Of a stretch of 17,788 nt of DNA, positions 1 to 7,401 are shown one piece after another. Source of the DNA: Stramenopiles sp. TOSAG23-3. Its lineage: Eukaryota > Sar. The position numbers and the translations under genes are program-made. Within the stretch, counting starts at the first letter, position 1. Each line of letters starts with the position of its first letter. The DNA is taken from positions 1 to 17,788 of the forward strand of contig LT642440.1 in NCBI GenBank assembly GCA_900128585.1, in the 5' to 3' direction. The notes below the pieces were generated by a model that saw nothing but the letters and a program-made list of their open reading frames with translations, did no database searches and was not told the origin of the DNA.

Positions 1-71
<71 letters not shown>
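1..71. repeat. (AGAA)n tetranucleotide microsatellite at the left edge
   Basis: About 18 near-perfect copies of AGAA run from the first base. The array touches the window edge, so its true length is unknown. The right edge ends in the reverse complement of the same unit. Confidence 0.98.
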
Positions 72-146
72 AGAAAGAAGAAAGAACAAGAACAAGAACA
101 AGAACAAGAACAAGAACAAGAAGATGAAAGAAGAAGAAGAAGATCC
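72..146. repeat. Degenerate purine repeat with an (AACAAG)n hexamer block
   Basis: The tetranucleotide array decays into AAGAAAG units, then about six copies of a CAAGAA hexamer (roughly 85-120), then GAA triplets. The bases are almost all purine on this strand. This looks like slippage-derived variation of the neighbouring array. Confidence 0.9.
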
Positions 147-467
147 TCCTAACACAATTTTAAAATATTATTAAATAATATTTTTTTTTTTTTAATAAAT
201 AATAATATTCATAATAAGAAAGAAGAATTTTTTATAATAATTTGATATTTTTATTTATTTCTAGTGATGTACTTCAAATTGTAATTGAATGAACCAATTA
301 GTAATTTAGGGTATAGGAATTTTATGTGTATGTACCTAGAACAATTAGAGAAGCGAGAAGCTATCATTGGATTCATCATTTTTCGTACAGTGTATTGTTT
401 CTTTTTATTGTTGGACAGGAGTAGTACGGGCGGAAGGTGACCGACCGACGGACGGACCAAGACCCCG
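147..467 (+). promoter_or_regulatory. AT-rich 5' region of the AP2-SANT-PHD gene
   Basis: This is gene-free, strongly AT-rich DNA with poly-T and TAATAA runs up to about 300. It switches sharply to GC-rich sequence near 425. It probably holds the promoter and 5' UTR of the gene starting at 468. I see no convincing TATA box. A GTATGT at 328 and a pyrimidine-rich stretch ending TTGGACAG at 418 would make a plausible 91-base 5' UTR intron, but this is only a splice-site resemblance. Confidence 0.45.
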
Positions 468-3179
468 ATGGCCGAAGCGACAGTGAACGGCGCCCCCCCG
501 GGCTTGGCGAAGGCCCCGTCGTCGTCTGCGGGCGGCGCGAACGGTGCGGCGGCGAGCGTCGAGGGGGAAGGCCCCGCCGCCCCTGCCCCTGCCCCTGCCC
601 CCCCCGCCGCGCCGGCTGGGGACAAGGCCAAGAAGGGGGCCAAGCGAGGCCCAAAGCCGAAGGGCACCGCTGCCGCGGCCCTGCCGAGCTCCATCGGTGC
701 CACTGCCGCAGTCCCGTACGAGCAGGCGACCCCGTCGGGGAAAAAGTACTACGGCGTCGCCTTCATGTACAAGGTCGCCCGCTGGCGGGCCACGCTGTAC
801 GTGAGGGCCGGGAAGACGAAGCACCTGGGCCTGTACAAGAACGCCCTGGACGCGGCGAAGGCGTACGACGCCGCGGCGCGCTCGGAGTTCGGGTCCAACT
901 ACGCACAGGTGAACTTTGACAAAGAGGGGCGGCAGACCTCCCTTGTCCACTTCGCGTACGGGGGGCTGAACGGAGAGCACCAGACGCACGGAGCGCCGGA
1001 ACTAGACACCAGTTGGCCGCGGGAAGGGGACGATTTTCAAGTAGACATGGCGAAGGTCCCGAAGCGGGGCGAGGCCGCCGCCGCGAAGTCCGGGGGGCTG
1101 GGGACGTGGCACCCGCACCCCATCCGAACGGACGACGACGAGGAGAACGCCGCCCCCGTGGACACCCACTACGGATCGCTGCACCCGGACCCGCTCAGCA
1201 AGGAACTGGCGAGGGATCTGAACAAATCATGGAAGCCGAAGGAAAAGGCGGAGTTCGAGCGTGCAATGAACGAGCTGGACAAGGACTTTCATTTGATCAG
1301 CAAACGGATAGGGACAAAGTCGTACCGCGAGTGCGTGCGCTACTACTACTGCGTGTGGAAAATGATGCGGGCGTGCCAGAAGTGGAAGAAGGGCCGGGAC
1401 GAGCTGATGATTAAGTTTCAGCAAGAGGAGCAAAAGCGGGCCACAGAGATCCAACGCTCCTCTACGCCAGGGCGCGGCCGTTCGGACACGCACGGGGGCG
1501 CGGGCCACGGCGCTGGGGACAACGGGGGCGGCGAGCACACGGGGCGGAAAGGCGGCGCCGGTGGCCAGAACGGGAGGAAGTCCGGGAGCGGGCGGAAGTC
1601 GAAGCAAGCGGAGGCCGCGGAAGTGGAGCGGTACTGCATATGCCGCGGGCCCGGGGTGGGGATGATGGTGTCTTGTGAGAAGTGCGAGGGCTGGTTCCAC
1701 GGTGCATGCGTGGGGCTGGGCATCGACCAAGGCACGCTGAAGGATGACGACGAGTTCGAGTGCGGAAACTGCACCGAGAACGGGTTCCCATCGTTCAAGA
1801 CTGGTGGAATGGTCAAGTCCTTGGCGAACGAGGTTACCTTCATCTGGGACTCCAAAGCCAAGCAGGCGCTGGCCAAAGAGAAGTGCCCGAAAGTCCGCGA
1901 CCTTGTTCGTTTTTTGCAGGCCCACCCAGACTATAGACCCTACTACGGTGACAGCGACGAGGACGAGGAGGAGCTCGACGGCGCGGACCACGGCACGTCT
2001 AGGGAGAGCCCTGGCGACGAAGAGGACGAGGACGGCGCGAAAGGGAACGGGAAGCGAGCCGCGGGGCCGAAGTATGAATTGCTGTACAAGTGCCCCCCGT
2101 ACGTTCGAAAAGAGGCGAAGGGGAAGAAGAAGGCCCGGGCCGCGGCCAGGATTGCAAAGCTCTGCAGGAGCGCGGGCCAGTGGCTCGAGTACGAGTCTGA
2201 ATCGTCGGACGACGCCGAAGAATCGAGCGAAGAGGACTCGAGCGGCGACTCGGACGGGAGCAGCGAGGACGACGAGGAGGACGACGAGGACATGGAAGAG
2301 GACGACGATTCGGACGTCGACAGCGACGGGAACGAGTACGCGCGGGCGATGGCGCTGCACGGGGGCATCGACGAGGAACTGTATCAAGAGTTTAGCGCCG
2401 CGAGCGGGTCCCGGGGAGACTTTTTGAACCCGGACCGGCTGGACAATGGCCTGGGCGACGGGCGCGAGCTGCCCCCTTCCTTTCCGGCCGCGGACGGCTC
2501 CTCCGTTTTTTCGGGCCGGTTTCTACCGTCTGCCATGATGGAGCGAGGGGCCATGGAGAACGGCGCGGCGCCGTCGAGCAAGAAGCGCAAGCGCGGCTCC
2601 GGGGAGCCTGTGCCGATCGTGCCGCACGGCACGTTGCCGACGGGGGCCTACCCGTGGATGCGAATGGCGCCGTGGAATGGCCGCAGAATGGGCCAAAAGA
2701 ATAGTAAAGTTGCGAAAGCCCTCCGGAGTGAGACGTCGCAGCGCATCAAGACCCTCATCGAGCGCATCCAGGCTCATCGCACTGCCATGGCGGTGGCAAG
2801 CGGTCCGCTCCTTCAGCGCCGAAAGCGGATGGAGCGGCTGCATGGTAAGCCGCGCCTGAAACGCTTAAAAACGGGCAGCGACAACGCCCGGGTGTTCACC
2901 CCGAAACAGTTCCAAACGCTGATGTGGCAAACGTGGGTGACGAACAACTTCATCAAGAAGAAAGTGGCCCCGCCCCCCTACGCCATGCATGAGGCTGCCG
3001 GGGCGGGTGGTCAGTTTCGATGGTCGGGCCTGCGGTGCCGCTCCATCGGTTTGATCGACGGGGCGATCGTGGCCGCATCCCCCAGGCACTTTGAAGTCTA
3101 CAAGTCGCAAATCGGTGACCTGCCGTTGAATTCGTTCAACATGCCGCCCTGTGATGTGAGGGAACTGTACAAGAAATAG
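468..3179 (+). CDS. AP2-SANT-PHD finger chromatin/transcription regulator
   Basis: This 903-residue, apparently single-exon nuclear protein combines three chromatin modules. An Ala/Pro/Gly-rich head carries a basic KAKKGAKRGPKPK patch. An AP2 DNA-binding domain follows at about 92-150, with YYGV, WRA, a GLY strand end and the DAAKAYDAAAR helix. A SANT domain at about 250-305 reads KDFHLISKRI then YRECVRYYYCVWK, closest in style to the SANT of MTA/MIER/CoREST corepressors. A complete C4HC3 PHD finger has C390, C392, C403, C406, H411, C414, C432 and C435. Y389 and W409 suit a methyl-lysine-reading PHD, which is inference. Two Asp/Glu/Ser-rich acidic tracts (about 495-530 and 577-622), a KKRKR nuclear signal near 704 and an unrecognised basic C-terminus follow. 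The in-frame TGA at 438 makes 468 the first possible Met. The gene is very GC-rich compared with its flanks. The likely role is targeting a histone-modifying complex to DNA; the target is unknown. Confidence 0.93.
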   Translation: MAEATVNGAPPGLAKAPSSSAGGANGAAASVEGEGPAAPAPAPAPPAAPAGDKAKKGAKRGPKPKGTAAAALPSSIGATAAVPYEQATPSGKKYYGVAFMYKVARWRATLYVRAGKTKHLGLYKNALDAAKAYDAAARSEFGSNYAQVNFDKEGRQTSLVHFAYGGLNGEHQTHGAPELDTSWPREGDDFQVDMAKVPKRGEAAAAKSGGLGTWHPHPIRTDDDEENAAPVDTHYGSLHPDPLSKELARDLNKSWKPKEKAEFERAMNELDKDFHLISKRIGTKSYRECVRYYYCVWKMMRACQKWKKGRDELMIKFQQEEQKRATEIQRSSTPGRGRSDTHGGAGHGAGDNGGGEHTGRKGGAGGQNGRKSGSGRKSKQAEAAEVERYCICRGPGVGMMVSCEKCEGWFHGACVGLGIDQGTLKDDDEFECGNCTENGFPSFKTGGMVKSLANEVTFIWDSKAKQALAKEKCPKVRDLVRFLQAHPDYRPYYGDSDEDEEELDGADHGTSRESPGDEEDEDGAKGNGKRAAGPKYELLYKCPPYVRKEAKGKKKARAAARIAKLCRSAGQWLEYESESSDDAEESSEEDSSGDSDGSSEDDEEDDEDMEEDDDSDVDSDGNEYARAMALHGGIDEELYQEFSAASGSRGDFLNPDRLDNGLGDGRELPPSFPAADGSSVFSGRFLPSAMMERGAMENGAAPSSKKRKRGSGEPVPIVPHGTLPTGAYPWMRMAPWNGRRMGQKNSKVAKALRSETSQRIKTLIERIQAHRTAMAVASGPLLQRRKRMERLHGKPRLKRLKTGSDNARVFTPKQFQTLMWQTWVTNNFIKKKVAPPPYAMHEAAGAGGQFRWSGLRCRSIGLIDGAIVAASPRHFEVYKSQIGDLPLNSFNMPPCDVRELYKK

Positions 3180-3316
3180 AGAGAGGGGGGGGGGTTCTTT
3201 CACCAAAACCCCACGAAGCGACAAATTTTCTCTTCGTCCGTCCAATTTTAGAGAGTGGAGCTTTAAACATTTTTAAAAAAGATTTGAGCTTAATATTTCA
3301 CACATGTATTTATCTC
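3180..3316. other. Convergent 3' intergenic gap (genes at 468 and 3317)
   Basis: Only 137 bases separate the two stop codons. The gap holds a G run just after the stop, then AT-rich DNA. No canonical AATAAA is seen on the plus strand. The two 3' UTRs must be short or overlap. Confidence 0.6.
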
Positions 3317-4060
3317 TCACGAATTCGATTTCGAGAACATTTTCGCGAAGAATTTCGCAAACTCGTCTTTATAATTAATTCCTTTGACGGCCTCCTTGTC
3401 CAAGGCGAGGGCTTCCTTGGTCGCTTCTGAGTCTGGTTTTTGTTCGACCATTTCTTCGGTTTTCTTCTCTACTTCTTTCGATGCTTCCTGGTCCTTTTGT
3501 TCTACTTCGTGTGCTACCTTCACGTCTTCCGACGCAATGCTTGGATCGGTTGTGGGCAAGCTCATGATGCTGCTGTTGCTGAAAACGCCCGTCGCGCTTG
3601 TTGCGTCGACCGTGGGTGGACGAAGCTCGCTGGCGTGGACAGAGGACGCGTTCTCGCCGTCGTTCGGGATTCTTTTCTTTAGCGCACGGTGAAGGGACTC
3701 CCAATCGTGCTTGCTCTCCTCAGGCTCCTGCTTGGCGCCGTCGTTGCTGGGGCTCTTCTTGCCATTCAACTTGTCCATCATTTCCTTCACTTCTTTGGTC
3801 AGCCGGTCCACGGTGCCGTTTAACTTTAAATTCCCCTGGCGTTCGTCCCTCAATCGCGTTTCCAGGATGTCCGTAAGGGACGCATTCGTAGCATTTGGCA
3901 AGGCAATGCTCAAAAAGCCTTTTCCCATTCCCCGGAGCAAGCTCTGGCGCCGGGAGAGCCCAGAGGGGGTACTACCCTTCTGTTGGACCCCGTGAGCAAA
4001 GTTTCCCGTGCCACACAAACCCAAAAAGACGACAACCACCGAAAGTAACGTTCGATCCAT
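3317..4060 (-). CDS. Secreted or ER-lumen coiled-coil glycoprotein of unknown function
   Basis: I do not recognise this 247-residue protein. It opens with a strong signal peptide (MDRTLLSVVVVFLGLCG, cleavage probably near residue 24), so it should enter the secretory pathway. Five N-glycosylation sequons are visible: N56, N59, N81, N137 and N162. Residues about 62-100 are charged with heptad-like leucines and could form a coiled coil. A second Lys/Glu-rich stretch covers about 180-215, and the protein ends in an aromatic/basic KFFAKMFSK tail. There is no second membrane segment and no KDEL-type retention signal. The ATG at 4060 is preferred because it gives a clean signal peptide, has A at -3 and G at +4, and lies where sequence becomes AT-rich. 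An in-frame ATG at 4195 would add 45 residues and a second hydrophobic stretch. It is convergent with the chromatin gene. Confidence 0.72.
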   Translation of the reverse strand: MDRTLLSVVVVFLGLCGTGNFAHGVQQKGSTPSGLSRRQSLLRGMGKGFLSIALPNATNASLTDILETRLRDERQGNLKLNGTVDRLTKEVKEMMDKLNGKKSPSNDGAKQEPEESKHDWESLHRALKKRIPNDGENASSVHASELRPPTVDATSATGVFSNSSIMSLPTTDPSIASEDVKVAHEVEQKDQEASKEVEKKTEEMVEQKPDSEATKEALALDKEAVKGINYKDEFAKFFAKMFSKSNS

Positions 4061-4352
4061 GATGGCAAGATGAATTTGGAAGAAACAAAGAGACAAGAAC
4101 AACAGCAAGCAATTGTTGCGTTCAAATTGCAGTTTGCCTCGATTTGGCGTTCTCTTCGTTTTGTAAAGACACTTGCTTTCATTTAACTCTTTCATTTTTA
4201 AATCTCATGATTTCTTTATTATTAGTAGTATCTTCATGTTCATAATTTTTATACATAATAAAATAATTATGTACAGATAGATGTTATTTCTATGTTATTA
4301 TTATACGAGGTTTTATTAATTTAAATGATGTACTAAGTGGACTAAGTAAGTA

Positions 4353-4428
4353 CAGCCTTCAGCCTTCATATTCAGCCTTCATATTCAGCCTTCATATTCA
4401 GCCTTCATTCAGCCTTCATATTCAGCCT
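4353..4428. repeat. 13-bp minisatellite, unit CAGCCTTCATATT
   Basis: About five to six head-to-tail units are present. The first and fourth are shortened (CAGCCTTC and CAGCCTTCATT) and the last is diverged. It stands out because its unit is richer in C than the surrounding AT-rich spacer. It follows a short duplication of ACTAAGT at about 4332-4348. Confidence 0.9.
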
Positions 4429-4583
4429 CCCTCCCCTTTTTTTTATTATTAATTTGTTTCATCTTTTTTATATAAACAAACCTCATTTTAAAAGAAATAT
4501 AAATAGATTCATTCACATTTAATTATAATTATAATTATAGGAAGAAGGTCGATCTACTATATTAAATAATAAAATAATACAGT

Positions 4584-4609
4584 AATAAAATAATAATAAT
4601 AATAATAAA
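4584..4609. repeat. (AAT)n trinucleotide tract
   Basis: A short AAT/ATA triplet run lies in the divergent spacer. It is consistent with general AT-rich low-complexity DNA. Confidence 0.75.
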
Positions 4610-5210
4610 AGATACGAGGATACGAGGACTAGCTGTAACGAATTAGACTAAAAATAGAATGAAATAATCCACCAATATAGATAAAGATAAATACATAGAA
4701 CTGACTACGTAAATACGTACACTTTAAAATGTAATAATTAAAATAGTAGATGAAGTAATGTATGTATTTTATATAGCATTATAATAGCATTTAGATGAAT
4801 GAATGTCGCCATTTAAACTTCTTCTTTTTCTTATTATAAATATAGACTTTATAGATTTAATTTAATTTAATTTTTAAATCCAGCCTCTCCGCCTCTCCGA
4901 TGATTTAGACTACAGTGAGATACAGAGAGAGGAGAGGAGGAATAATTAATAACCGACCTTTATATTAACGATTTATAATATAAATATAGATATAATTAGA
5001 GTGATTGAGTTGGAATCAATTGGAACAAGACAGAATAGAAGAACAAGAAAGATGAAACGATTTATTTGATTCCCAATTGGGTTTTGTACTACTTAATTAA
5101 GAAGAAGACAGGAAAGGGAAAACGAAAGAAAGGAAGGAAGGAACGTTTGTTCTCTACCACTACAGCCACCACCACCACCACCAATACGTACGGCGTAACG
5201 GACCATCATC

Positions 5211-6920
5211 ATGTCGTTTCCATGGATGACGAATACACAAATTCAGCAATCGACTGGGCTGACCCCGTACAAAGACCATTCGCCGCATATGCGGATGGCC
5301 CCGCAGAGGCCGCAGGCCAAGAGTGGGATACACGAACCGAAGGGGGCCAAGCGGTGGGCGGAGTGGGAGCGCCAGAAGAAGCAAGGGATGCAAAATGTGC
5401 CCGGCGGAGACGCCGTCCTCGCGGCCGCCCCAACCTCCACTGCGGAAAGTAGGCTGCTGCCCGCGGGGCGGGCGAAAATTCTGCACGTCGGAAAGTTCGG
5501 GAAAAGTCCAAAACTTAAGCAGACGCGTGTGCCCCACCGGGAGAACGAAAACCCCGTTCTTCTTGCGTACCCCAAACCCGGGGACAAACCTTACAAAACG
5601 CCGTCGCTGTCGACCCGTGTGGGGGTGTACGGCACGGAGCAGCTCCCAAAGGAGCCCAAGACGGTCCTGCACAACCCTCGGTACGATCCCATCAACCACA
5701 AGTACGACGGAAACATCATGGCGGCCGCCAAAGCGTCCCCCATGTACCACCGCGAAGGCAGCCGCCGATTGGACGGCCGCATCGTGCCGGGAAATCTGAG
5801 CAAAAAGGCCCCGTACAGCCATCACCGGGACGCCACTGGTAACATTCTAAACAACCACGTGTCCGCTGAAGCGGAAATTGCTGGGCTGAGGCTGAACAGT
5901 TGGAAGTTTGAGAAAAACGCCATCAACGCGCGGCGGGACGCGTGCATGAGCTCGCGCCTGGTGCAGGAAGTGCTGGACCGAGGGGCGCCGGTGAACAACG
6001 AGGCCGCGCACGGCATCGTCGCCCGTGGCCTCGGCGGGCGGAAGGACATCAACGACACGGCGGTGAGCAACGACGGCCCGGACTGGATGATCGATCAAGC
6101 CCGAAGGGCAAACCCTGCCGGGGGGGTGCACAATCTAGGCTTCGGGCCATCGAAAGAAGGGTTTCAAAGTCGCATAGAGATGGAGTTTGGCACGGTGTCG
6201 GACAACGCCGTGTCTGCGGATGGGCCAAACTGGATGGTAGAAGCTACGCGGCGCATTGACCCAGACACGGTGCTGCACCGAAGCAAGAAGCCAGAGGGCG
6301 TCCGGTCGACATTTTTTGACGATAGAGGGAACCAAATTAGCGATGCGACCGTGTCTGCCGATGCACCAAAGTTCCTCACGGACGCGAACCGGCGGATCGA
6401 CGAGGCGAACCTGGTGATGCCCCAAGAAAACCGCATACCGTGGCACAACCGAAAGGTTCAGCAGGCGACAGGGCCGCACCCCAGTGAACAGACGGAGACG
6501 ACGTCTGACTTTCCAGCTCGCCCAACTAGAAAAATAGATTATCCGAACGCCGCGGGGCACGCGAATTCAATGGATGCTCCCCAGTTCATGGTGTCAACCG
6601 GTGTGCGGGCAAGGAACATGGCCAAAGAGAAAGGGATAACAATTACTCAAAAGGTTGGACGGCGGGACCGACCCAATTGGTGCAATAGAATCGTTATGGG
6701 GGGGGACCGCGGGCGCATTCCCCTTCTGAGCCAGAAAGATGGGGTCGATGAATACGTGGCCGGCTACACCATGGCCGATGTAAAGGTGTCGGCCGACGGG
6801 AAACAAAAGAGTGGAAACACCAGGCCAGCGCGCACAGCGTCGAGAGACTCCAGGTCCAAACAGGACTTGGAGGATGGTTGGAATTCAGGAAGCAAAGGAT
6901 ATGGAAAAGGGTTTCCATAA
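5211..6920 (+). CDS. Unrecognised protein with repeated V-S-x-D-x-P motifs
   Basis: This is a 569-residue, single-exon, basic, largely polar protein with no signal peptide or membrane segment. The start is firm: an in-frame TAA lies at 5196 and the ATG has A at -3. Its clearest feature is a degenerate internal repeat. AVSNDGPDWM (about 284) followed by RR, AVSADGPNWM (about 332) followed by RRIDP, TVSADAPKFL (about 379) followed by RRID, and NSMDAPQFM (near 451) look like successive copies, with a possible remnant VSADGK near the end. Units are spaced about 47-70 residues apart. The N-terminal half is rich in Pro, Lys, Arg and Tyr, with many short basic patches. I cannot assign a family. A structural or cytoskeletal repeat protein is one possibility, but that is inference. 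It is divergent from the secreted-protein gene and upstream of a CNBD gene on the same strand. Confidence 0.88.
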   Translation: MSFPWMTNTQIQQSTGLTPYKDHSPHMRMAPQRPQAKSGIHEPKGAKRWAEWERQKKQGMQNVPGGDAVLAAAPTSTAESRLLPAGRAKILHVGKFGKSPKLKQTRVPHRENENPVLLAYPKPGDKPYKTPSLSTRVGVYGTEQLPKEPKTVLHNPRYDPINHKYDGNIMAAAKASPMYHREGSRRLDGRIVPGNLSKKAPYSHHRDATGNILNNHVSAEAEIAGLRLNSWKFEKNAINARRDACMSSRLVQEVLDRGAPVNNEAAHGIVARGLGGRKDINDTAVSNDGPDWMIDQARRANPAGGVHNLGFGPSKEGFQSRIEMEFGTVSDNAVSADGPNWMVEATRRIDPDTVLHRSKKPEGVRSTFFDDRGNQISDATVSADAPKFLTDANRRIDEANLVMPQENRIPWHNRKVQQATGPHPSEQTETTSDFPARPTRKIDYPNAAGHANSMDAPQFMVSTGVRARNMAKEKGITITQKVGRRDRPNWCNRIVMGGDRGRIPLLSQKDGVDEYVAGYTMADVKVSADGKQKSGNTRPARTASRDSRSKQDLEDGWNSGSKGYGKGFP

Positions 6921-7401
6921 ATGTTTTTAAAGAAACAAACAAACCATATACACGGTAGGATAAATAATTTATACATCCCTACTTTATTCAACGAGTCAAA
7001 TCACGAGTATTTATTTATTTATTATTTCTATTATGATAAGGTGTATACTATCGTAAGCTTACTATTCTCTTTTATCATAAAGTAATAGAATATCATCATC
7101 AGTTATTTTTTTATTATAAATAATATTATTGATAAGATGATTGTGTGGCAGTTATATATATTTTTTTAATATTATATATCCTATAGACTAATAAGTAGAC
7201 CACTCACTTCGTTTGTATTACACATTACGAATTACAAAACGAAAACGTAATGCGACGACTCGACTTTTATATTATAGAATACAATTTGTCATGAAACAAT
7301 GCAGGTGAAAAGATGTCGTTGGAGGTTTTTTTTTTAACCGGTCAACTTCATGAAGGACCTTGTTAATTAATTTCTCGGCCTTATCAGTTAGCCCTTAAAC
7401 G
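6921..7401 (+). promoter_or_regulatory. AT-rich spacer upstream of the tandem-CNBD gene
   Basis: These 481 bases contain no gene. Most are TTATTT/ATATAT-rich. A 7-bp inverted repeat, CATTACG at 7223 and CGTAATG at 7246, is spaced by 16 bases. A run of ten T lies at about 7326-7335. A short upstream reading frame (ATG at 7294, 12 codons, stop in the T-run) may lie in the 5' leader if transcription starts that far upstream. Confidence 0.4.

Larger units (their letters stand above)
4061..5210. promoter_or_regulatory. Long AT-rich divergent spacer
   Basis: This 1150-base spacer lies between two divergent genes and presumably serves both promoters. It is very AT-rich, with TAAT/AATA runs, a 13-bp tandem array at 4353-4428 and an (AAT)n tract near 4584-4609. 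It also has a CT-rich double repeat at 4884-4898 whose complement appears at 4931-4937. A (CCA)n-like stretch sits just before the next start. No ORF with coding character and no tRNA-like fold was recognised. Confidence 0.5.

Noticed and set aside
405-989. Minus-strand open frame over the start of the chromatin gene
   Set aside because: It is Arg/Gly-rich shadow coding with no motif and overlaps the AP2 domain.
1227-2387. Long antisense open frame (386 codons) across the AP2-SANT-PHD gene
   Set aside because: GC-rich codons on the other strand leave few stops by chance. Its translation is low-complexity Val/Leu/Arg-rich with no domain, while the plus strand encodes three recognisable domains.
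5160-5825. Minus-strand open frame over the repeat protein
   Set aside because: It is compositionally odd, with a poly-Trp tail from the CCA run, and is a shadow of the plus-strand gene that has internal repeats.
7223-7252. CATTACG/CGTAATG inverted repeat as a terminator or riboswitch
   Set aside because: A 7-bp stem with a 16-base loop in AT-rich eukaryotic DNA is within chance expectation.
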